Source: JAOTZA01 sp965224065
GTDB taxonomy: Bacteria; Acidobacteriota; Thermoanaerobaculia; Multivoradales; JAHEKO01
Reading direction: 5' to 3'
DNA: 64,000 nt
Assembly: GCA_965224065.1 (NCBI GenBank)
Contig: CBDCYF010000005.1
Location: 620,001-684,000, forward strand
The position numbers and the translations under genes are program-made. This document shows positions 52,092 through 59,895 of the stretch, piece by piece (position 1 is the stretch's first letter; each line of letters begins with the position of its first letter). The notes below the pieces were generated by a model, which saw only the letters and a program-made list of their open reading frames with translations, was not told where the DNA came from and ran no database searches.

Positions 52092-53056
52092 CGCGGGTCG
52101 CCGTCCTCGAACCGGCCACGCTGACCGGCCAGGAGATCAAGGAAGCGCTCGAGCAACGCCGAGAGCTCTGGAGCGACCTTCGTCTGTTGACCGTCGACCC
52201 CGACGACCATGGCGTGCTCTCCGAGGTCTCGGGCGAGGCGACCCTGGTTCAGGAGCTGAGTGGGGACAGTTTGGAGGGCGTCGATCTGCTCTTCGTCTGC
52301 GCCGAGCGCTCGACCGACCCGGCCGAAATCTTGGCGCGGACCTCGGCGGTCCCCAGGACCGTGCTCGTATCGCCCGGGCTGCTGCCCCCGGGACTAACCA
52401 CTGTGATCGCCGGAGTCAATCTGGCCGCCGTCGACACCGGCCGCGAACCCCTTCAACTCGTCAGCCCCGCACCCACGGCGGTGGCGCTGGCCCATCTCCT
52501 CCACCCCCTGATGCCACTCGGCCCCACCGAGGCCGTCGGCTGGCTGGTTCAGCCTGCCTCGGTCCACGGCCAAGCAGGCGTCGACGAGCTACTCGACCAG
52601 ACCCGGGCCATCCTGGCCTTCCAGTCGGACTTTCCCCGCGCCGTCTTTGGCGGCCAACTGGCGCTCAACCTGATGCCGGCCCGTGGCAGCCAGCAGATCA
52701 TAGAAGCCGTTCGCAAAGCGCTGGGCGACGACCTCAAACTCTCGGCACAGGTGATCCAGGGGCCGATCTTTCACTCGGTCGCCGCCGCCGCCTTGGTCCG
52801 TCTCCCGCAGAGCACCACCGAGGACGATGTACGCCAAGCGCTCTCCGGCTCGCCGTACGTTGAAGTCACAGCGGAACCGGGCGCGCTGGGCCCGATCGAC
52901 GCCTCGGGCAAGGATTCCCTGTTGGTGGGCGATGTCTCGGCTCACCCCGAAGAGGCCGGTGCCTTCTGGCTCTGGGGCGTCATGGACAACCTCACGTTGG
53001 GGGGCGCGGGCAATGCCCTCGCCATCGCGGAGGCCCTGCTGGGCGCGGCCCACTGA
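52088..53056 (+). CDS. ASADH-like protein lacking the catalytic Cys
   Basis: The 322-residue protein follows the aspartate-semialdehyde dehydrogenase fold in outline, with an N-terminal Rossmann part and a dimerisation domain (QVIQGPIFHSVAAAALVRL). Where active enzymes read NPNC, this protein reads SPAP followed by TAVALAHLLHPL, so the catalytic Cys is absent. It resembles USG-1-like inactive paralogues. It starts with GTG overlapping the psd stop. A regulatory or non-enzymatic role is inference. Confidence 0.75.
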   Translation: MTRVAVLEPATLTGQEIKEALEQRRELWSDLRLLTVDPDDHGVLSEVSGEATLVQELSGDSLEGVDLLFVCAERSTDPAEILARTSAVPRTVLVSPGLLPPGLTTVIAGVNLAAVDTGREPLQLVSPAPTAVALAHLLHPLMPLGPTEAVGWLVQPASVHGQAGVDELLDQTRAILAFQSDFPRAVFGGQLALNLMPARGSQQIIEAVRKALGDDLKLSAQVIQGPIFHSVAAAALVRLPQSTTEDDVRQALSGSPYVEVTAEPGALGPIDASGKDSLLVGDVSAHPEEAGAFWLWGVMDNLTLGGAGNALAIAEALLGAAH

Positions 53057-53065
53057 ACCGCCGTC

Positions 53066-53581
53066 TCAGTCACTGCCTTCAGGCTGCGGCGGTGCCTTGC
53101 CTTCGCGGGCGAGAAATTCCTCCACCGCCAAGAGATTCTGCTCGCCCGCTCGTTCCACCACATCGAGCATCTCGCTCATGGTCGTGACCTCTTCGAACTG
53201 CTCATCCACAAACCAGTCGAGGAAGCGCTGGGCGATCAGATTGTTGTCCTTGCGGGCAATGCCCACCAGATCGTAGATCTGCTGCGTGACTTCCTTTTCC
53301 CAGGCCAGCGCGGCCTCCGCGGCCTCCTTGGCCGAGGCAAAACTCGCCTTGGGGGCGGGAATCTCGGGAATGGCGAGCTGGCCATCCGCGTCGACGATGA
53401 ACTTGACGAATTTCATGGCGTGCTCGCGCTCTTCTTCCGACTGGGCATAAAAAAAGCGCGACAGCCCGGTCAGGCTCTGGCGGTCGAAATGGGATGCGAT
53501 CTGGATGTACTGCATCGAAGCACCCATTTCGTTTCCCACCTGTTGGTTGAGGGCGGCAATCAGTTCGTCGCTGGCTAGCAT
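53066..53581 (-). CDS. ferritin, bacterial non-heme type
   Basis: The 171-residue four-helix protein has ferroxidase residues in NEMGASMQYIQIASHF and EEEREHAMKFVKFI and the third helix EKEVTQQIYDL. It oxidises and stores iron. ATG 53581 is chosen because AAGGAG lies 8 bases before it; an upstream in-frame GTG lies inside that signal. It is convergent with the ASADH-like gene and divergent from ligD. Confidence 0.93.
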   Translation of the reverse strand: MLASDELIAALNQQVGNEMGASMQYIQIASHFDRQSLTGLSRFFYAQSEEEREHAMKFVKFIVDADGQLAIPEIPAPKASFASAKEAAEAALAWEKEVTQQIYDLVGIARKDNNLIAQRFLDWFVDEQFEEVTTMSEMLDVVERAGEQNLLAVEEFLAREGKAPPQPEGSD

Positions 53582-53796
53582 TTCGGTCACTCCTTCGTGT
53601 CTTTTTCTGACGGCCTCTTACCTACCACAGCCCATCCGCCATGAGAACCCCACGACAGAAGAAGTCTCGCGCCGGAGTCGTCCCTTCGCGAGCGAAGAGA
53701 GGCTCGCTCCGGGACGCTCTCGGCGCTCCTCACGGGCTGCGTGTTGGGCAGCCACCAACTCTTGGTCATCGACGGCCGGGTCGCGGGTAACTGTTC

Positions 53797-53806
53797 CTAG
53801 CGCTAG
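53797..53806. promoter_or_regulatory. 10-bp perfect palindrome just upstream of ligD
   Basis: CTAGCGCTAG lies 10 bases before the ligD ATG in the 235-bp ferritin-ligD gap. It could be a regulator site, but a single short palindrome is weak evidence. The rest of the gap shows nothing recognisable. Confidence 0.25.
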
Positions 53807-53816
53807 ACTTCCATCG

Positions 53817-56354
53817 ATGCCGAAGCCCGGGGGCCGCGACCGTCTCGATGCATACCGCGCCAAGCGTTCGGCCTCGGCGACACCCGAGCCCTTTGGAGAG
53901 GGCGGCTCCGAGCGGCCGGGGCTCTTTGTCGTCCAGAAACACGCCGCCAGCCACACCCACTACGATTTTCGGCTGGAGATGGGCGGCGTGCTGGTCTCGT
54001 GGGCGGTTCCCAAGGGGCCGTCGCTCGATCCGGCCGACAAGCGCCTAGCGGTGGCTACCGAGGACCATCCGCTCGAGTACGCCGATTTCGAAGGCGTGAT
54101 TCCCGAGGGCAACTACGGGGCCGGCTCGGTGATCGTCTGGGACCAGGGGCAGGCATTGCACCACCTCGACCCGCGCGAGGGGCTCGAGACCGGCAAACTT
54201 CTCTTTGAGCTCGGCGGACACAAGCTGCGTGGCCTTTTTACGCTGGTGCGCACCACCCGCAGCCCCAAGGAGTGGCTGCTGATCAAGAAACCCGACGCCG
54301 GCGCCACCGGCCAGACCGTAGAGGAGATCAACGACGCCTCGATCTTCTCCGGCCTGACCGTCGAGGAGCTGCGCGATGGTGGTGGCCGGGCGGAAGAGCT
54401 GCGCAGGGAGCTCCCCACTTTGGGAGCAAAACGACGCCAGCTCCGACCCGAGCAGGTCAAGGTGATGCTCGCCCAGCTCCAGCCCCGGCCCTTCTCGAAG
54501 AAGGGATGGATCTTCGAGCTCAAATACGACGGCTACCGGGTGGTGGCCGGCCGCTTCCAGCCGGGGACGGGGGCCCGACCGGAGGCCAGGCTCTACTATC
54601 GCTCGGGCCGCGAGGCGACGCCCTCTTACCCCGACCTCGTCCGGAGCTTGCGCGCGCTCCCCTACGACGGCCTGGTGCTCGATGGTGAGGTCGTGGTGCT
54701 GGACGAGACCGGCAAGCCGAGCTTTCAGCTTCTTCAGAAACGCGCCCAACTCACCCGGCGCCGCGATATCGAACGGGCCACGGTGCCCCTACCAGCGGTG
54801 CTGTTTGTTTTCGACCTGCTTGGCCTCGAAGGCTTTGACCTCCGCGGGCTTCCTCTCGTCGAACGGAAGCGGATCTTGCGGCGAGTGCTGCCGGGCGCCG
54901 GCGCGCTTCGCTACTGCGACCACATCGAGGAGCGGGGTGAAGAGATGTACGCCGGGATCCAGCAGATGGGGCTCGAAGGCCTGGTCGCCAAACAGGCCGA
55001 CACCCCCTATCGAGGGGGTCGGTCCGCCAAGTGGATCAAGGTCCGGGCGGAGCGCGTCGGCGACTTCGTCGTCGTGGGGTTTACCGAGCCCAAGGGCTCC
55101 CGGGCCGGACTCGGAGCGCTCCACTTGGCCGTCCACCACGATGACGAGCTGCGGTACGCCGGCCGGGTGGGCACCGGCTTTACCGACGCCCAGCTCGTCT
55201 CGCTCCGGGAACAGCTCGAGCCCAAGCATCGGCCGTCGCCGGCTTTCTCCGGCCCGGAACCGGCGGGCAAGGACCACATCTGGGTCGAGCCCGAGCTGGT
55301 CGTCGAAGCACGTTACATCCAGTACACCGAGGAAGGTCACTTACGTCACCCGGTCTTCTCCCGGCTGCGCGACGACAAGCCGATCGAAGACTGCGTGCGG
55401 GACGACCTGCCACCGGCTCACGAAGACGCGCCGAAAGAGCCGGTGGCCAACGTCGACGAGCGGCCGACGGTCGATGTCACGCGTCCCAAAAAGATCTTCT
55501 GGCCCGACGAGGGCTACACCAAGGCCGACCTCGACGCGTTCTATCAAGCCGCCGCCCCCTGGCTCCTGCCGCTGATCGCCGACCGACCCGTAGTGCTCGA
55601 CCGCTACCCCGACGGCATCGAGGGCAAGAACTTCTTCCAGAAAAACGCTCCCGAGTTCGTGCCCGACTGGGTGCGCACCGAGCCGGTGTGGACCGAGGAC
55701 GACGACAGCGAGAAAAACTACTTTATCTGCAACGACTCGCAGTCCCTGCGCTATCTGGTCAACTTGGGGGCGATTCCACTGCACGTCTGGTCCAGCCGGC
55801 TCGGCGCTCTGCAGGCGCCCGACTGGTGTGTGCTGGACCTGGATGCCAAGTCGGCGACCTTCCCCGATGTCGTCAAGACGGCGCGGGCCATCCAGAAGCT
55901 CTGCAACGCGATCGGCCTCCCCTGCTTTGTCAAGACCTCGGGCGCGACCGGGCTCCACGTCCTGGTGCCGCTGGCCGGCGCGTTCACCCACGATCAGTCC
56001 AAACAGCTCGCGCAGCTCCTGGCGCGGGTGACGGCCGACACCTTGCCGGAGATCACCTCGATCGCACGGTTGCCGGCCTCCCGCGAGGGCAAGGTCTACG
56101 TCGATTTTGGCCAGAACGGGTCCGGCAAGCTGGTGGTGGCGCCCTACAGCGTGCGGCCACTTCCCGGCGCCCCGGTCTCGACCCCCCTCCGCTGGTCGGA
56201 AGTCAACACCAAGCTCGATCCCAAGAAGTTCACCATCAAGACCGTGCCCACCCGGTTGCGGCGAATGAAAACCGACCCCTGGGGGGAGATTCTGACCATC
56301 GAGCCCGATCTGATGGGCGCGTTGGCCCGGCTGGCGGATCGAGTCGAGGGCTGA
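53817..56354 (+). CDS. ligD: multifunctional ATP-dependent DNA ligase D
   Basis: The 845-residue NHEJ enzyme has three domains in the order phosphoesterase, ligase, polymerase. The N-terminal 3'-phosphoesterase has HTHYDFRLE. The ligase has KYDGYR with the adenylated Lys at residue 236 and LDGEVVVLD. The polymerase starts near residue 550 with KKIFWPDEGYTKADL and has DLDAK metal ligands. It repairs double-strand breaks with Ku. No ku gene is in the window. ATG 53817 fits the family start; the longer frame overlaps ferritin. Confidence 0.96.
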   Translation: MPKPGGRDRLDAYRAKRSASATPEPFGEGGSERPGLFVVQKHAASHTHYDFRLEMGGVLVSWAVPKGPSLDPADKRLAVATEDHPLEYADFEGVIPEGNYGAGSVIVWDQGQALHHLDPREGLETGKLLFELGGHKLRGLFTLVRTTRSPKEWLLIKKPDAGATGQTVEEINDASIFSGLTVEELRDGGGRAEELRRELPTLGAKRRQLRPEQVKVMLAQLQPRPFSKKGWIFELKYDGYRVVAGRFQPGTGARPEARLYYRSGREATPSYPDLVRSLRALPYDGLVLDGEVVVLDETGKPSFQLLQKRAQLTRRRDIERATVPLPAVLFVFDLLGLEGFDLRGLPLVERKRILRRVLPGAGALRYCDHIEERGEEMYAGIQQMGLEGLVAKQADTPYRGGRSAKWIKVRAERVGDFVVVGFTEPKGSRAGLGALHLAVHHDDELRYAGRVGTGFTDAQLVSLREQLEPKHRPSPAFSGPEPAGKDHIWVEPELVVEARYIQYTEEGHLRHPVFSRLRDDKPIEDCVRDDLPPAHEDAPKEPVANVDERPTVDVTRPKKIFWPDEGYTKADLDAFYQAAAPWLLPLIADRPVVLDRYPDGIEGKNFFQKNAPEFVPDWVRTEPVWTEDDDSEKNYFICNDSQSLRYLVNLGAIPLHVWSSRLGALQAPDWCVLDLDAKSATFPDVVKTARAIQKLCNAIGLPCFVKTSGATGLHVLVPLAGAFTHDQSKQLAQLLARVTADTLPEITSIARLPASREGKVYVDFGQNGSGKLVVAPYSVRPLPGAPVSTPLRWSEVNTKLDPKKFTIKTVPTRLRRMKTDPWGEILTIEPDLMGALARLADRVEG

Positions 56355-56402
56355 AGCCCCCTTCTCGGTCAGAGAACTACTTGAAGGCTCCGTCCGGTCA
56401 AA

Positions 56403-57053
56403 TCAGCGAGCTTCCCACACCAGCGACCGGAGCTCGGAGACGGCCATCTCTCCGGTCATATCGGTGTCTTGCATGAGGCCGATGGCCGTGATGGGAGGAA
56501 AGCCGTCGCCCCAGAAGCGCCGATAGTCCTCGAAAGGTTCGACTTCCTGTTCGCGCCATTCGCGGCCTACTTCCATGGATCCTGCTACGCGGACTATCCG
56601 GAACTTCGGCGACACTGTGCTCTGAAGCGACAGTCCCCTGGGCTCCGTGTTGCCCCAGGTGTAGAAGATGATCCGGCTGCGAGCGCCAAAAACGCCGGGC
56701 CTTCCGAAAACCACGTACAGGCGCAAAGCCGCATCATCCTTGGCCGGAACGCGGAGGTCCGCCCCGCTCGGTAGATCGAGGACTCGCCAAGACCAGCGAA
56801 GGATGCCGTTGCCGCCTCTAATCGGCGAATCCAGGACCCGATAAGCCCAGGCTGCAGCGCCTGTACCCTCCACGTGTAGCACCGCCCGGCCGGCGCTCTC
56901 AATGACCGAAAAGCGCGGAGACGGAACACCGGACACGGGTCTTATCTTCCACCCGGCCGGCAGCTCTTCGCCGACCGGGGTCTCATCGAGCCGAAGAAGA
57001 TCGGTCGCAGAGAAAGCCAAGAGAGCTCCGGCTATGAGAGCCGCCAGATTCAT
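56403..57053 (-). CDS. exported DUF3047-family protein
   Basis: The 216-residue product has a signal peptide (NLAALIAGALLAFSA). The body matches DUF3047 phrases: LRWSWRVLDLPSGADL, DDAALRLYVVFG, IIFYTWGN and FEDYRRFWG with a final IGLMQDTDMTG. The fold is a beta sandwich related to carbohydrate-binding modules; function unknown. ATG 57053 is preceded by AGGA. Confidence 0.85.
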   Translation of the reverse strand: MNLAALIAGALLAFSATDLLRLDETPVGEELPAGWKIRPVSGVPSPRFSVIESAGRAVLHVEGTGAAAWAYRVLDSPIRGGNGILRWSWRVLDLPSGADLRVPAKDDAALRLYVVFGRPGVFGARSRIIFYTWGNTEPRGLSLQSTVSPKFRIVRVAGSMEVGREWREQEVEPFEDYRRFWGDGFPPITAIGLMQDTDMTGEMAVSELRSLVWEAR

Positions 57054-57272
57054 GAATAAATCCTGTGCCCCGCCAACAGGTTTCGCCAAGGGTCCGCCGA
57101 ATGATCCACTCCGTACCCCCGGATATTTTCGTCAACGATCATATCTACGAAGTTTGGCGACTGGTAGGTTCTTTGGAGGGTGCAATCCGCCCCCCGGGGG
57201 TACTTCGTACCAGAAACAAACCGCCAGCCCAAGAGCTAAAAAAGGGGGCTAGCCAACCAAAGGAGTCACGAC

Positions 57273-58088
57273 GTGTCGAGCGATCTCAACGCCATCGCCG
57301 TTCAACGAATCGAGGTCTCTCCGGGACTGATGATCCTTCGGGTAGTACCCGACGGGGACTGGGAGCTGCCGGACTTCGAGCCCGGCCAGTTCGCAGTTTT
57401 GGGCCTCCCCAGGGCCGCACCTCGTACCCCAATCTCAGATCCCGAGGAGGACGATCCAACCGACGGAAAACTCATCAAGCGTGCCTACTCGATCGCCTCG
57501 TCCTCGAAAGCAAAGGAGTTCATGGAGTTCTACGTGTCGCTCGTGCCTTCCGGCGAGCTGACTCCCAGGCTCTTTGCTCTCGAAGCTGGCGAGCGTGTTT
57601 GGCTATCGCCCAAAACTCACGGCCTCTTCACACTGGATGACGTAGACAAAGACAGGCACGTGGCATTTCTCGCCACCGGTACCGGGCTCGCGCCCTACAT
57701 GAGCATGCTGCGTACCGAGCTGACCTGTGGCATAGGTCGACATTTCGCCGTGCTCCACGGCGCGCGCCACTCATGGGACCTCGGTTACCGGTCCGAGCTG
57801 ATGACTTTGCGACGCATGTGTTCGAACTTCACCTACCTGCCCACGATCAGTCGTCCACGGGAAGAAGTGGCCAAATGGTCGGGAGACTCCGGCTACCTGC
57901 AGGACCTCTGGCGTTCGCCACGACTCGCCGAGGCCTGGGGCTTCGAGCCCCGGCCCGAGACCACCGACGTCTTCATCTGCGGGAACCCAGGAATGATCGA
58001 TCAAATGGTCGAGATCCTCGAAAAGGACGGTTACGTCGAACATACCCGGCGCCAGACCGGCCAGGTTCACGTCGAACGGTACTGGTAG
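57273..58088 (+). CDS. fpr: ferredoxin/flavodoxin-NADP reductase
   Basis: The 271-residue FNR has the FAD motif KRAYSIASS and pyridine-nucleotide motifs FLATGTGLAPYMSM and VFICGNPGMI, ending with the aromatic C terminus ERYW. It moves electrons between NADPH and ferredoxin or flavodoxin. GTG 57273 is preceded by AAAGGAG. It is convergent with the HtrA-type gene that ends the redox operon, 7 bp away. Confidence 0.93.
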   Translation: MSSDLNAIAVQRIEVSPGLMILRVVPDGDWELPDFEPGQFAVLGLPRAAPRTPISDPEEDDPTDGKLIKRAYSIASSSKAKEFMEFYVSLVPSGELTPRLFALEAGERVWLSPKTHGLFTLDDVDKDRHVAFLATGTGLAPYMSMLRTELTCGIGRHFAVLHGARHSWDLGYRSELMTLRRMCSNFTYLPTISRPREEVAKWSGDSGYLQDLWRSPRLAEAWGFEPRPETTDVFICGNPGMIDQMVEILEKDGYVEHTRRQTGQVHVERYW

Positions 58089-58095
58089 AGGCCAT

Positions 58096-59214
58096 CTACC
58101 CCTCCGCGGGCAAAAAATTTCTTCTTGCCTCGCTGACGTCGACCTCGATCATCACAGGGCGTCCATCTCGAAGGAGTGTCAGCAGGACTCGCTTGGCTCC
58201 GACAATATGGTCGTGCGCACGAACCAGACAAGCCTCATGGCAAGTTTCTTGGTCGCCGATCGCGACGATGAGATCACCACCAAGTAACATCTCCCGGCCG
58301 GCGATTACCGCTGGGATACGACCCCGCACCAGACCCGCCTGGCCTGCCGGTCCGGAAGGAATCACATTCTGGACCAGTAAGGCGCCCTCGAGATCTCGAT
58401 TGAACAGAGCTCGCAAAGCACCTCGGCCGAGATAGATCGCGTCAAAGCCCAGCCACGCCCGCTTTTCTAGAGCCAGCAGCTGCTTGGCCGTGTTGATCGT
58501 TACCGCGAGTCCGAGCCCTTGAGATCCCCCCGAGACGGTCAAGATCCTCGAGGCGATACCGATCACCCGGCCGTGCGAGTCGAAGAGCGGTCCTCCGCTG
58601 TTGCCCGAGTTGATCGCCGCATCGGTCTGGATAAACTCGGCCAGGATCGAACCGTCGTAAAGTCGATCGAACTCTCGAAATGCGCTGATCCGGCCAACGG
58701 TAAGACTATTCTCCAGCCCGAAGGGGTTGCCGATCGCATAAACCGTCTGCCCGACCGCCAGTCGATCCGAGTCGCCCAGTACGGAATGAGGGAGTTCGTC
58801 GTCGGGCTCGACCAGGCGCAACAAGGCAAGATCTGCGCTCGGCTCACTGAACAGATGGATCGCCGCGCGCTCCTCCCCGTCCTGCGTCCGGACCGTGATC
58901 TTGTGCGCATCGTCGACAACATGGGCCGCCGTCAGCACATGGCAGTCGGGGCTGATCAAGATCCCGCTACCAAGCGCGGATCCAGCGCCCTCGCCCCCCT
59001 GGCCCGCAGCCGGCACCCCCTCGGTGAGAATCGTCACGACCGCGGGAAGAACTCTGCGATAGAGCTCGGCCGCCTCCTTTTCGGTCGGCGTGAGATCGTC
59101 CGGAGGTGTCCGGACTTTGGGCGAAACGTGCTCGATCTGTGCCGTACTCGCGGAGGTTTGGGCGATCAGAGCGAGGAGCACCAGAAATGTGCTCCGAATC
59201 ATAGGATTGCTCAT
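58096..59214 (-). CDS. exported HtrA/DegP-type serine protease
   Basis: The 372-residue product has a signal peptide (VLLALIAQTSASTAQ). The trypsin fold triad is visible: His in LTAAHVV, Asp in SADLALL and Ser in NSGNSGGPLF. One PDZ-like domain follows (about 255-360; AGLVRGRIPAVIAGREM). It would degrade damaged proteins in the periplasm. It lies 95 bp after the MsrA-like gene on the same strand and could be the last gene of the redox operon or have its own promoter. Confidence 0.9.
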   Translation of the reverse strand: MSNPMIRSTFLVLLALIAQTSASTAQIEHVSPKVRTPPDDLTPTEKEAAELYRRVLPAVVTILTEGVPAAGQGGEGAGSALGSGILISPDCHVLTAAHVVDDAHKITVRTQDGEERAAIHLFSEPSADLALLRLVEPDDELPHSVLGDSDRLAVGQTVYAIGNPFGLENSLTVGRISAFREFDRLYDGSILAEFIQTDAAINSGNSGGPLFDSHGRVIGIASRILTVSGGSQGLGLAVTINTAKQLLALEKRAWLGFDAIYLGRGALRALFNRDLEGALLVQNVIPSGPAGQAGLVRGRIPAVIAGREMLLGGDLIVAIGDQETCHEACLVRAHDHIVGAKRVLLTLLRDGRPVMIEVDVSEARRNFLPAEG

Positions 59215-59309
59215 ACCGACTCCGTCATTTGGCGTTAAGGCATGTCAGGGTCGAGCGTTTCTGCCCACCAAGACACGCAGCCGCTAGGGTAAATACGGCG
59301 GCGTCCCAG

Positions 59310-59873
59310 TTAGCGATTGGTCTGTCGCGCTCGCAGGCTTCGTTTTTGCTCGGCAGTGAGGACATCCGGCATGGGTCCGCCAAAGTAGCTCCAACTGTTG
59401 AGCAGGATTGCCTGGCGCTCGCTCAGATCCAGCTTGTAGAGCTTTGGGTGGCGGGTCCGCAAGCTGTGCTTTGGATCTATAAACCGGGCCTTGCCGGTTC
59501 GCACCGTGACCTCACCGCCGCCGAGGCGACGCTCCGCTTCGGCTTTTTCGTTTTTGCTTTTCACAATCACTGAGTAAAAGGAACGTTGTCGTTTAAGAGC
59601 CCGTGCCAGCTCTCCCAGATCGGTGAGCCGGGGGTCGTAGTCGACTTGGACGATCTCGCTGCCGCCCCAATGTCCGATTCGGGACGCCACCACACCATCA
59701 ACGCGACCGACGGTCGCTTCTCCGGTCCAGTAGCAGTACATCGAGAACGTGGCCGTCTCGACCGGCGGAGCCGCTGTGACTTCGGGTCGGACGGGTGCGG
59801 CAATCAGGGCGAGGGCCAGCGGCGCGAGTCGCCAGACTCGCGCGCTGGCTCGGGCTGGACGGTTTGCTTGCAT
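59310..59873 (-). CDS. exported MsrA-like protein
   Basis: The 187-residue product has a signal peptide ending near APVRPEVTA. The first half matches the methionine sulfoxide reductase A core: ATFSMYCYWTGEA places a Cys-aromatic-Trp where MsrA has its GCFW Cys. VDGVVASRIGHWGG and EIVQVDYDP follow in MsrA order, but the usual Thr-Gly-His segment between them is missing. The C-terminal half is unlike MsrA and reads KLYKLDLSERQAILLNSW. AGGGAG precedes ATG 59873. It lies 22 bp from the polyferredoxin fusion. Sulfoxide reduction is inference; a thiol redox role is the safer statement. Confidence 0.65.
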   Translation of the reverse strand: MQANRPARASARVWRLAPLALALIAAPVRPEVTAAPPVETATFSMYCYWTGEATVGRVDGVVASRIGHWGGSEIVQVDYDPRLTDLGELARALKRQRSFYSVIVKSKNEKAEAERRLGGGEVTVRTGKARFIDPKHSLRTRHPKLYKLDLSERQAILLNSWSYFGGPMPDVLTAEQKRSLRARQTNR

Positions 59874-59895
59874 AGGTGACTCCCTGAGATGTCGG

